This document shows, one piece after another, positions 1 through 7,954 of a DNA stretch of 18,726 nt. Under the pieces are notes generated by a model. That model was not told where the DNA came from. It did not search any database and worked only from the letters and a program-made list of their open reading frames with translations. Position numbers and translations under genes: made by a program. The stretch is taken from assembly GCA_902513415.1 (NCBI GenBank), contig CABXMS010000008.1, forward strand, positions 1 through 18,726. Reading direction: 5' to 3'. Origin of the DNA: an uncultured Pelagibacteraceae bacterium. GTDB taxonomy: Bacteria > Pseudomonadota > Alphaproteobacteria > Pelagibacterales > Pelagibacteraceae. The stretch's first letter is position 1. Each line of letters begins with the position of its first letter.

Positions 1-1092
1 AAATCTAAAGATAAATCTCAATTTTTAAGATCTAAAGATATATCTAATCAAATAGATTCATTAACCAATGAACAAAAAGAATTTAAAAATAAACTAGATA
101 CAATTCTATCATCATTACCAAATCTGCCATTGATAGATGTTCCTGTTGGTAAAGATGAAAATTCTAATAAAGAAGTTAAAAAATCTGGTGATATAAAAAA
201 TTTTAAATTTAAACCTAAATCACATTACGAAATTGGCGAAAAGTTAAAAATGCTTGATTTTGATCTAGCAAGCAAAACTACTGGATCAAGATTTGTATTT
301 GTGAAAGGACAATTAGCAACTTTGGAGAGAGCAATCTCAAATTTTATGGTTGATACTCATGTTAAAAAAAATGGCTATACAGAAATCTCTCCACCTTTGA
401 TGGCCTCAGATAATTCAATGTATGGTACTGGTCAATTACCTAAATTTGAAAATGATCAATTTGAAATTAAATTAGATAATAGCGAAAGAAAATTTTTAAT
501 TCCAACTGCCGAAGTTATTTTAACAAATATGGTTAAAAACCAAATGTTAAATATTAAGGATCTACCAATGAGACTTGTAGCCTCAACACCATGTTTTAGG
601 AAAGAAGCGGGAAGTTATGGAAAAGACACAAAAGGTATGATTAGACAGCATCAATTTTATAAAGTTGAACTAGTTAGTATTGTTGAAAATAACAAATGTT
701 ATGATGAATTAGAAAGAATGACAAATTGTGCAACTATGATTTTAGATGATTTAAAATTACCATATAGAAAAATAATTTTATCAACCGGAGATATGGGTTT
801 TAGTGCTGAAAAAACTTATGATTTAGAAGTTTGGTTGCCTTCAGAAAATAAATATAGAGAAATATCAAGTTGTTCATCTTGCGGAACTTTCCAGGCTCGT
901 AGGATGCAAACTAGATACAAAAATAACAATAAGGAAACATTGTCCGCTGGAACATTAAACGGTAGCGGACTTGCAGTTGGAAGAACCTTGGTTGCAATTA
1001 TTGAAAATTATCAAACTGAAGATGGTTCAGTAATTATTCCAGATGCATTAAAACCCTATATGAACAATATAGACAAAATTTCAATCAATTAA
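1..1092 (+). CDS. serS: Seryl-tRNA synthetase, 5'-truncated by the window edge
   Basis: Cytoplasmic class II aminoacyl-tRNA synthetase that charges tRNA-Ser (and tRNA-Sec where present) with serine. The frame is open from base 1, and its first ~45 codons are the end of the N-terminal helical arm (Lys/Glu/Ser/Asn rich). The linker PVGKDENSNKEV follows, where the family has its VPVGKDE signature. Class II motif 1 lies around GYTEISPPLM, motif 2 around CFRKEAGSYGKDTKGMIRQH, and motif 3 around GSGLAVGRTLVAIIENYQ. About 363 residues are visible, against roughly 420-430 for the family, so some 60 N-terminal residues lie off the window. A TTG at 130 can be read as a start but sits inside the conserved linker and is not the real one. 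yajC follows after 53 bp. The window also holds one cognate tRNA, tRNA-Ser(UGA). Confidence 0.97.
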   Translation, partial: KSKDKSQFLRSKDISNQIDSLTNEQKEFKNKLDTILSSLPNLPLIDVPVGKDENSNKEVKKSGDIKNFKFKPKSHYEIGEKLKMLDFDLASKTTGSRFVFVKGQLATLERAISNFMVDTHVKKNGYTEISPPLMASDNSMYGTGQLPKFENDQFEIKLDNSERKFLIPTAEVILTNMVKNQMLNIKDLPMRLVASTPCFRKEAGSYGKDTKGMIRQHQFYKVELVSIVENNKCYDELERMTNCATMILDDLKLPYRKIILSTGDMGFSAEKTYDLEVWLPSENKYREISSCSSCGTFQARRMQTRYKNNNKETLSAGTLNGSGLAVGRTLVAIIENYQTEDGSVIIPDALKPYMNNIDKISIN

Positions 1093-1095
1093 GAG

Positions 1096-1122
1096 TTGTC
1101 TAAACATAACAATTAGTATAAA
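1096..1122 (+). promoter_or_regulatory. Possible promoter of yajC-secD-secF
   Basis: In the 53-bp serS-yajC gap a TTGTCT (1096-1101) is followed 15 nt later by TATAAA (1117-1122), a plausible sigma70-type pair with slightly short spacing. Transcription would start near 1129, some 15-20 nt before the yajC ATG. The call rests on hexamer likeness in AT-rich DNA, where chance matches are common. Confidence 0.35.
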
Positions 1123-1145
1123 TAATCGTCTAAAATTGAGGCAAT

Positions 1146-1430
1146 ATGGATTCAGGAATAGGACAATTTATACCTTTAATACTTATATTTGTAATTTTTT
1201 ATTTTTTCTTAATAAGACCCCAACAAAAAAAAATAAAAGATCACAAGATAATGGTTGAAAATCTAAAAAGAGGCGACAATGTCATTACATCTGGCGGCAT
1301 AGTTGGAACAGTTGAAAGAATTATAGATAATGAAAAGATTGAAGTTTCAATATCAGAAAACGTAAATGTTGAAATTGTTAAATCAACTGGAATTCAGGGT
1401 TTAATAAATAAAACTGATCAAAAAAAATAA
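1146..1430 (+). CDS. yajC: Preprotein translocase subunit YajC
   Basis: Small single-pass inner-membrane protein that associates with SecDF and assists SecYEG-dependent export. It has 94 residues, usual for the family. One transmembrane helix (about residues 7-23) is followed immediately by FLIRPQQKKIKDH, the diagnostic YajC cytoplasmic motif, and by the conserved LKRGDNVITSGGIVGTVERI segment. The ATG at 1146 has GAGG (1138-1141) 4 nt upstream, a short-spaced but real-looking ribosome binding site. secD begins 12 nt after the stop, so yajC, secD and secF almost certainly share a transcript. Directly upstream is serS; surE and pcm, which often lie between serS and yajC in alphaproteobacteria, are not there. 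Confidence 0.95.
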   Translation: MDSGIGQFIPLILIFVIFYFFLIRPQQKKIKDHKIMVENLKRGDNVITSGGIVGTVERIIDNEKIEVSISENVNVEIVKSTGIQGLINKTDQKK

Positions 1431-1442
1431 CATTATATAAAA

Positions 1443-2996
1443 GTGTTATACTTTTCAAAATTACGAATTTTTACAGTTTTAATATTTACTTTAATTTTAT
1501 CATTTTTTGCAATATCAAATTTTGTAAATATTAAAAATGATTCATTTAATAAAAGAATAAATTTAGGCTTAGATTTACAAGGAGGATCATATTTATTATT
1601 AGAAATTGATAATAACCCAGTTTTTGATCAAAAACTTCAATCAAAACTAATTGAAATTAAAAAATTTTTTAAAGAAAAAAAAATTTTAATTAAAAATTCA
1701 AAAATTTTAGATAACAAAATATCTTTTATTGTTGTTGATGAAGATATTGACAAAGTTAACAAATTAATTGATGGTGAAGATAGTCAAATAAATCCATACT
1801 TTATTAAATATAAATCTCATGAGTTTAATATCGAAACCATAGAAAATAATTTTTCTTTATCTTTATCTAATTATGGAAAAGTTTTGATAAAGAGCTCTTC
1901 TTTAGACCAAGCTATTGAAATTGTAAGAAGAAGAGTTGATGAAGTAGGTACTAATGAACCCAATATATTAAAACGTGGAAGTGACCGTATATTGGTTGAA
2001 TTACCAGGGTTAAATGATCCCGGAAGAATTAAAAAACTTTTAGGTAAAACTGCAAATCTTACATTCCAATTTATTACATCCAGTGAAGAAGAATCATTTG
2101 GAACTATAAAATTACCATTTGAAAATAACAAAGAAGACGCAATTGTGAGCAAGAGAATAATTCTAAGTGGAGATAATTTAGTAGACGCTCAACCAAGAAT
2201 GGATACTCAGAATAATCAAACGGTTGTAAATTTTAACCTTGATAGGGTAGGGGCAAAAAAATTTGGTAAAGCAACAAGTTCAAGTATTGGTAAAAGGTTG
2301 GCTATTATATTGGACGGAAAAATCATCAGTGCACCAACAATCAGAGAAGCTATTATCGGAGGTTCGGGTCAAATTACAGGAGATTTTACTTTTCAATCAG
2401 CGACAGATTTAGCTTTATTGTTAAGATCTGGTGCTTTACCAGCACCAATGAATATTATTGAAGAAAGAACTGTTGGACCAGACCTCGGTCAAGATTCTAT
2501 AGATGCTGGTATATTTTCTTTAATTATAGGCTTCTTCTTGGTGCTAATTTTTATGATCATTAAGTATAAAATATTTGGAATTATTTCTATTTTATCTTTA
2601 ATAGCAAATTTGCTTATTTTAATTGGAATTTTAACTTTATTTGAAGCGACATTAACTTTACCCGGTATTGCAGGAATAATTTTAACAGTTGGAATGGCTG
2701 TTGACGCTAATGTTTTAATATTTGAACGAATTAAGGAAGAAATTGTTAACGAAACTAACTCAATAGTAGCATTTGATTCAGGTTACACAAAATCAAGAAC
2801 AACCATATTAGATGCGAATATAACTACTTTAATCGCTGCATTTATTTTATTTTTTTTAGGATCAGGCCCTATAAAAGGTTTTTCGATTACATTAGGAATA
2901 GGAATTTTAACAACTTTATTTTCAGTTTATTTTATTTCAAGAATGATTACAGCTTTATACGTTATTAATAATAAAGATAAAATTAAGATAATTTAA
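1443..2996 (+). CDS. secD: Protein translocase subunit SecD
   Basis: RND-like inner-membrane subunit that with SecF uses the proton gradient to help pull exported proteins through SecYEG on the periplasmic side. It has 517 residues, close to the usual alphaproteobacterial length. TM1 is at about residues 8-27, followed by the conserved LGLDLQGGSYLLLEI (41-55), then a large periplasmic P1 region containing VDEVGTNEPNI and RILVELPG. Five further membrane helices fill about 355-510. The second of the family's charged motifs, AVDANVLIFERIKEE, holds the membrane aspartate implicated in proton coupling. The start is GTG at 1443, placed by the hydrophobic N-terminus and the 12-nt gap after yajC; no in-frame ATG gives a better N-terminus. 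Only one base separates its TAA from the secF ATG. Confidence 0.97.
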   Translation: MLYFSKLRIFTVLIFTLILSFFAISNFVNIKNDSFNKRINLGLDLQGGSYLLLEIDNNPVFDQKLQSKLIEIKKFFKEKKILIKNSKILDNKISFIVVDEDIDKVNKLIDGEDSQINPYFIKYKSHEFNIETIENNFSLSLSNYGKVLIKSSSLDQAIEIVRRRVDEVGTNEPNILKRGSDRILVELPGLNDPGRIKKLLGKTANLTFQFITSSEEESFGTIKLPFENNKEDAIVSKRIILSGDNLVDAQPRMDTQNNQTVVNFNLDRVGAKKFGKATSSSIGKRLAIILDGKIISAPTIREAIIGGSGQITGDFTFQSATDLALLLRSGALPAPMNIIEERTVGPDLGQDSIDAGIFSLIIGFFLVLIFMIIKYKIFGIISILSLIANLLILIGILTLFEATLTLPGIAGIILTVGMAVDANVLIFERIKEEIVNETNSIVAFDSGYTKSRTTILDANITTLIAAFILFFLGSGPIKGFSITLGIGILTTLFSVYFISRMITALYVINNKDKIKII

Positions 2997-2997
2997 A

Positions 2998-3894
2998 ATG
3001 ACAGACATAAAATTTAATAAATATTATAAATTAATGAATTATTTATCATTGTCTTTAATATTTATATCTTTGATGCTTCTTATTACTAAAGGACTCAACT
3101 TAGGAGTAGATTTTAAGGGAGGGACATTAATTGAGCTTCGAGTTGAAAGTAAATCCATTAATATTACTGAAATAAGAAATTCTTTTAATAAAATATCACT
3201 TGGAAATGTTACAGTAAAACAATTTGGTGATCCTACTGACTATATTATAAAATTTGAAAAGCAAAATACAAATGATGCTAATTTTATAAATAATATAAAG
3301 GATAAATTAACCAAATCATTAAATTCAAACTTCGAATTTCGTAGAGTTGAAAATGTTGGTCCAAAAGTCAGTTCTGAATTATTACAATCAGGAATAATTG
3401 CTATATGCGTGTCTCTAGCGGCTATGCTATTTTATATTTGGATAAGATTTGAATGGCAATTTAGTTTAGGTGCAATACTTGCTCTGTTTCATGATGTAAT
3501 TATAACACTTGGCTTTTTTTCATTATTTTCATTAGAAATTAATTTATCGATTGTTGCAGCTGTTTTAACAATTGTTGGTTATTCAATGAATGACACAGTT
3601 GTTATATTTGACAGAGTTAGAGAAAATTTAAAAAAACATTCCGATATAGAAATATTCGATTTAACAAACATTTCTATTAATGAAACACTTTCAAGAACTT
3701 TAATCACCTCTACTACAACATTACTCGCATTATTTTCTATTTTTTTCTTTGGGGGTGAAATATTAAAAGGATTTTCATTAGCAATGATACTCGGAGTTAT
3801 ATTTGGAACTTATTCTTCTATTTATATAGCGAATCCAGTTTTAGTTTTTTTAAAAGTTGAACAAAAAACAATCCTAAAAGAAGAAAAGAATTAA
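2998..3894 (+). CDS. secF: Protein translocase subunit SecF
   Basis: Partner of SecD in the six-helix RND-type export motor of the inner membrane. The 298 residues match the family. TM1 (about 13-30) is followed by LGVDFKGGTLIELRV (35-49), the SecF version of the SecD motif. The C-terminal half has five helices, including GYSMNDTVVIFDRVREN with the conserved membrane Asp, and the closing GGEILKGFSLAMILGV segment. The ATG lies one base after the secD stop, so the two are likely translationally coupled. The stop shares a TTAA with the convergent gene at 3891-4493. No terminator hairpin is visible at this junction. Confidence 0.97.
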   Translation: MTDIKFNKYYKLMNYLSLSLIFISLMLLITKGLNLGVDFKGGTLIELRVESKSINITEIRNSFNKISLGNVTVKQFGDPTDYIIKFEKQNTNDANFINNIKDKLTKSLNSNFEFRRVENVGPKVSSELLQSGIIAICVSLAAMLFYIWIRFEWQFSLGAILALFHDVIITLGFFSLFSLEINLSIVAAVLTIVGYSMNDTVVIFDRVRENLKKHSDIEIFDLTNISINETLSRTLITSTTTLLALFSIFFFGGEILKGFSLAMILGVIFGTYSSIYIANPVLVFLKVEQKTILKEEKN

Positions 3895-4493
3895 TATAAA
3901 TTTTGAGCAGAAACCATCGACATTAACATTGGAAGAGAAAGAACTGTATTTGTTCTAGAAAAAAGCATGGCTATTTTTGCAGACTTTGCTTTTTGATCAG
4001 GTTCACAGTCAACTATTCCTAATGCTCTTTTTTGATTTGGCCATATTACAAACCAAACATTAAATGCCATAATTAAGCCTAACCACATACCTATACCGAT
4101 AGCTGTATTTCTTCCACCACCACTTCCGATTCCTAATGCAAGAGCTTCATGCGCATACCCATTTAAATATGAAACTATAAGTCCTGTGACTATCGTTGCT
4201 AAAGCTGACCATCTAAACCAAAATAAAGCAGATGGAGCTATAATTTTACCAATTGCTGGTTTTTGTTCATCTGGAATTTTTGTCATGTTAGGTATCTGAA
4301 CAAAATTGAAATACCATAATAGTCCAATCCACATAATTCCAGCAACTACGTGCATATATCTAAATAACCAGCTCCAAAAAATTCTATCATATTCAAAACC
4401 GCCATTACCAAAAAACAGACCCAAAAATAATAATATAGCTATAGCCAAAGATAAGTGTACAGTTTTTGATAAAGATTTTAGTAAATTTTCCAT
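3891..4493 (-). CDS. Membrane protein related to the PuuD / urate oxidase N-terminal domain (DUF989)
   Basis: Integral membrane protein of 200 residues from the ATG at 4493, with about five hydrophobic helices (roughly 12-29, 44-62, 92-111, 131-152, 176-193). The segments RYMHVVAGIMWIGLLWYFNF and AFNVWFVIWPNQKRALGI are what I recognise from the membrane domain of PuuD-type urate hydroxylases. The C-terminal cytochrome c domain (CxxCH) of full PuuD is absent, so urate oxidation should not be assumed. His48 in the second helix is a possible haem or metal ligand. A TTG at 4532 would add 13 residues and overlap the uvrA stop by 8 bp; I prefer the ATG because the extra residues look non-conserved. 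Neither start has a visible Shine-Dalgarno. It lies 31 bp downstream of uvrA on the same strand and may be co-transcribed with it. Confidence 0.7.
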   Translation of the reverse strand: MENLLKSLSKTVHLSLAIAILLFLGLFFGNGGFEYDRIFWSWLFRYMHVVAGIMWIGLLWYFNFVQIPNMTKIPDEQKPAIGKIIAPSALFWFRWSALATIVTGLIVSYLNGYAHEALALGIGSGGGRNTAIGIGMWLGLIMAFNVWFVIWPNQKRALGIVDCEPDQKAKSAKIAMLFSRTNTVLSLPMLMSMVSAQNLY

Positions 4494-4524
4494 ATATTTT
4501 TTTATTATATGATTAATAAATCCA

Positions 4525-7401
4525 TCATGCAATTTTTTTAATACTACTATTAAGCATATCTTTTAAAAATTTTCCAGTATAGCTAACCTCAATATTGCAT
4601 ATATCTTCAGGCTTTCCTTGCGCTATAATATTACCACCATTAACTCCTCCTTCAGGTCCCATATCTATTACATGATCAGCAGTTTTGATTACATCTAAAT
4701 TATGTTCAATAACGACAACAGTATTTCCAGTAACTACAAATGTGTGTAATATTTCAAGGAGTTTTTTAATATCGTGTTGATGTAAACCTGTTGTTGGTTC
4801 ATCTAAAATATATAAAGTTCTACCAGTCGATCTTTTTGAAAGTTCTTTAGCTAATTTAATCCGTTGAGCCTCTCCACCAGATAAAGTTGTCGCTTGCTGA
4901 CCTATTTTTATGTAACCAAGACCAACTTTTTTTAGAGTTAACAATTTAATTCTTATATTAGAAATATTTTCAAAAAAGTCACACCCTTCATCTACTGTCA
5001 TATCTAGAACATCAGATATGCTTTTATCTTTGAATTTTATTTCTAAAGTTTCTCTATTATATCTACTACCTTTACACTCATCACAAGTTATATAAACATC
5101 AGGAAGAAAGTGCATTTCATATGTAATTACACCATCACCTTCGCAAGCTTCGCATCTACCACCCTTAACATTAAAAGAAAATCTTCCAGGTTTATATCCT
5201 CTACTTTTAGATTCAGGCAAATTTGTAAACCAATCTCTAATTGGACCAAACGCACCCGTATAAGTAGCTGGATTTGACCTAGGTGTTCTTCCTATTGGTG
5301 ACTGATCTATATCTATAACTTTATCAATCAACTCAATTCCTTTAAAACCTTTAAATGGTTTTGGAATTTTTCTAGATTTATTATTATTCAAACTTAAATT
5401 AAGGGCATTATACAAAGTTTGAAGTATTAATGTAGATTTACCACTACCAGACACACCAGTAACACAAGAAAATGTTCCTAAAGGAATTTTTAGATTAACA
5501 TTATTTAAATTATTTCCTGTAGCACCATTAATTTCTAGAAACCTACCATTTTTTGCTAATCTTCTACTTTTAGAAATTGGTATAAACATTTTATTTGATA
5601 AATACTTACCAGTAATACTTTTATCATTTTTTTTAATATCATCAAAACTACCTTGTGCAACAATTTCTCCACCCTTATTTCCAGCTAATGGACCCAGATC
5701 AACAATGTGATCTGCGTTTTCCATTGTTTCAGTATCATGCTCTACAACTATTACAGTATTTCCTAAGTCTCTTAATCTTTTTAATGCATTGATTAATTTT
5801 ATATTATCTTTTTGGTGCAAACCTATTGAAGGTTCATCTAACACATATAATACACCTGTTAAACCTGAACCAATTTGTGAAGCTAATCTTATTCTTTGTG
5901 ATTCACCGCCAGATAAAGTACCTGACTCTCTTGAAAGTGTTAAATAATCAAGACCTACATTCAAAAGAAAATCTAGTCTCTCATTAATTTCTTTTAAAAT
6001 ATGTTGAGCAATTTTAATTTGTTTTTGATCTAATATTAATTCTAAGGACTTGAACCATTTTTTTGCATCATATATAGATTTTTCAGTAACTTGACTAATA
6101 TTTAAATTATTTATTTTTACGCATAAAGCTTCATCTTTAAGTCTGTGTCCATTACATTTCTCACATTTGGTATCAGATTGATATTGAGCAATTTCCTCTC
6201 TTTTCCAATCACTATCTGTTTCAAGAAATCTTCTTTCTAAATTATTAATTACACCTTCAAATGTTTTTTTATACGAATATTTCTCATATCCATCATCATA
6301 AGAAAATTTTATTTCTTCATCGTCAGAACCATATAAAATTATATCTTTTATTTTTTTTGGTAATTTGTTCCATTTTTCATTTAAAGAGAATCCATAATGT
6401 TTAGAAATCGAAGATAAAGTTTGCGCATAATATAATGAAGTAGATTTAGCCCATGGTTCAATGGCACCATCACCAATTGATTTTTTTTCGTTAGGAACAA
6501 CTAATTTGGGATCTACATTAAGTTTTATACCAATACCTTCGCATTCTTCACAAGCTCCATATGGACTGTTAAATGAAAAAAGTCTTGGTTCAATTTCTTC
6601 TATTGTAAAACCACTTTCAGGACATGCAAATTTTGTAGAAAAAATTATTTTTTCTACTTTTCTATATTTTTTTGGCAAAGTTTCATTCTCAAATTCTACA
6701 AAAATTAAGCCATTAGAAATATTTATAGCTGTTTCAACACCTTCGGCTAGTCTATTGCCTAGAGATGAATTAATTACAATTCTATCAATTAATATAGATA
6801 AATCATGTTTAACTTTTTTATTTAATTCTGGAACTTTGTCTATTTCATATAAAACATTATCGACTTTTATTTTTCTAAAACCTCTTTTTTTATAATTTAA
6901 TATATCTTTTTTATATTCACCTTTACGACCTCTTACTATCGGTGAATATAAATAAATAGTTGACTTTTTTGGTAGTTCCTTAATTTTATCTACAATTTGT
7001 GAAACAGTTTGTGATGTAATTGGTTTGCCGGTAAACGGTGAATAAGGAGTACCAGCTCTTGCATATAATACTCTCATATAATCATATATTTCAGTTACTG
7101 TAGCTACTGTTGATCTCGGGTTTTTTGATGTATTTTTTTGTTCGATAGATATTGCTGGACTTAATCCTTCTATCAAATCAACATTTGGCTTCTTCATTTT
7201 GTCTAAAAATTGACGTGCGTAAGCAGACAAGCTTTCAACATATCTTCTTTGACCCTCAGCGTAAACAGTGTCAAATGCCAATGACGATTTCCCAGACCCT
7301 GATAAACCAGTAATTACAACAAATTTATCTTTAGGTATTTCTAATGATAAATTCTTTAAATTATGTTCTTTTGCACCCTTAATAACTATCTTTTTAAGCA
7401 T
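4525..7401 (-). CDS. uvrA: Excinuclease ABC subunit A (UvrA)
   Basis: Damage-recognition ATPase of nucleotide excision repair; a dimer that loads UvrB onto distorted DNA. The 958 residues are full length. The first ABC module has Walker A GLSGSGKS (32-39), then [18 protein letters not shown] and [10 protein letters not shown], signature [18 protein letters not shown] and Walker [15 protein letters not shown]. The second has [23 protein letters not shown]...[10 protein letters not shown] (C-terminal zinc module with all four Cys), [18 protein letters not shown] and [16 protein letters not shown]. In the N-terminal zinc module the expected CxxC is CPES (C260, S263), with the second pair intact (C284, C287). 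The start is ATG at 7401. It diverges from ssb across a 91-bp gap, an arrangement also seen in E. coli, but no SOS box is visible here. Confidence 0.98.
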   Translation of the reverse strand: MLKKIVIKGAKEHNLKNLSLEIPKDKFVVITGLSGSGKSSLAFDTVYAEGQRRYVESLSAYARQFLDKMKKPNVDLIEGLSPAISIEQKNTSKNPRSTVATVTEIYDYMRVLYARAGTPYSPFTGKPITSQTVSQIVDKIKELPKKSTIYLYSPIVRGRKGEYKKDILNYKKRGFRKIKVDNVLYEIDKVPELNKKVKHDLSILIDRIVINSSLGNRLAEGVETAINISNGLIFVEFENETLPKKYRKVEKIIFSTKFACPESGFTIEEIEPRLFSFNSPYGACEECEGIGIKLNVDPKLVVPNEKKSIGDGAIEPWAKSTSLYYAQTLSSISKHYGFSLNEKWNKLPKKIKDIILYGSDDEEIKFSYDDGYEKYSYKKTFEGVINNLERRFLETDSDWKREEIAQYQSDTKCEKCNGHRLKDEALCVKINNLNISQVTEKSIYDAKKWFKSLELILDQKQIKIAQHILKEINERLDFLLNVGLDYLTLSRESGTLSGGESQRIRLASQIGSGLTGVLYVLDEPSIGLHQKDNIKLINALKRLRDLGNTVIVVEHDTETMENADHIVDLGPLAGNKGGEIVAQGSFDDIKKNDKSITGKYLSNKMFIPISKSRRLAKNGRFLEINGATGNNLNNVNLKIPLGTFSCVTGVSGSGKSTLILQTLYNALNLSLNNNKSRKIPKPFKGFKGIELIDKVIDIDQSPIGRTPRSNPATYTGAFGPIRDWFTNLPESKSRGYKPGRFSFNVKGGRCEACEGDGVITYEMHFLPDVYITCDECKGSRYNRETLEIKFKDKSISDVLDMTVDEGCDFFENISNIRIKLLTLKKVGLGYIKIGQQATTLSGGEAQRIKLAKELSKRSTGRTLYILDEPTTGLHQHDIKKLLEILHTFVVTGNTVVVIEHNLDVIKTADHVIDMGPEGGVNGGNIIAQGKPEDICNIEVSYTGKFLKDMLNSSIKKIA

Positions 7402-7492
7402 ATTTTTTGTTGCTTTAATTCAATATAATTAATATTCAATTAAAATTGTGATATATATATATATAACTCATATCAATGTATTTTAAAATATT
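7402..7492. promoter_or_regulatory. Divergent uvrA/ssb control region with a (TA)n core and imperfect dyad
   Basis: This 91-bp spacer must hold promoters for both uvrA (leftward) and ssb (rightward). It contains a TATAAT on the + strand at 7424-7429. It also has an alternating AT run (about 7451-7465) flanked by TGATAT (7449-7454) and ATATCA (7470-7475), an imperfect inverted repeat that extends to ATTG and CAAT at its ends. I see neither the alphaproteobacterial LexA box (GTTC-N7-GTTC or GAAC-N7-GAAC) nor an E. coli-type CTGT-N8-ACAG. Exact promoter hexamers cannot be assigned with confidence in such AT-rich DNA. Confidence 0.4.
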
Positions 7493-7942
7493 ATGGCTGG
7501 AAGTTTAAATAAAGTATTATTAATTGGGCGTTTAGGCGCAGATCCCGAAATCAAACAAATGGTTAACGGAAAAAGTGTAGCTAGAATAAGCCTAGCAACT
7601 AGCCAATCATGGAAAGATAAAAGCACTGGTGAAAAAAAAGAAAAAACAGAATGGCATAGAATAGTTGTTTTTAACGAAGGCTTGGTAAATGTAGTTCAAC
7701 AGTATCTAAAAAAGGGTGCACAAGTATATGTTGAGGGTCAATTATCAACAAGAAAATGGAAAGATGAAAAAAGTGGCCAAGATAAATATTCAACTGAAGT
7801 AGTAATTCAAGGATACAATTCATCGTTAACAATGCTAGGTGGAGGAAATCAAAACTCTACTTCTTCTCAAGTTTCAAAACAAAATTTAGAAAATCCATCT
7901 CAAGAAATCTCACATGAAATGGATGATGATATTCCTTTTTAA
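7493..7942 (+). CDS. ssb: Single-stranded DNA-binding protein
   Basis: Tetrameric SSB that coats single-stranded DNA in replication, recombination and repair and recruits partners through its C-terminal tip. The 149 residues begin [20 protein letters not shown], the classic OB-fold opening. They continue with [10 protein letters not shown] and [20 protein letters not shown] (OB-fold to about residue 108), then a short Gln/Ser/Asn-rich linker and the acidic tip MDDDIPF, which is the protein-interaction peptide. It is the first gene of a rightward cluster; gyrA starts 12 nt after its stop. The linker is short compared with E. coli SSB, in keeping with genome streamlining. Confidence 0.97.
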   Translation: MAGSLNKVLLIGRLGADPEIKQMVNGKSVARISLATSQSWKDKSTGEKKEKTEWHRIVVFNEGLVNVVQQYLKKGAQVYVEGQLSTRKWKDEKSGQDKYSTEVVIQGYNSSLTMLGGGNQNSTSSQVSKQNLENPSQEISHEMDDDIPF

Positions 7943-7954
7943 AATTTAGTTTCT

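Noticed and set aside
130..132. TTG as the start of serS
   Set aside because: It lies within the conserved linker, and the frame is open and serS-like back to base 1, so the gene is merely cut by the window.
4494..4532. TTG start extending the PuuD-like protein by 13 residues
   Set aside because: The extension overlaps the uvrA stop, has no ribosome binding site and adds residues that look unconserved; the ATG at 4493 gives a natural N-terminus.
6461..6895. 144-codon open frame opposite uvrA
   Set aside because: It lies wholly inside the conserved uvrA coding region, and its low-complexity translation matches no family I recognise.
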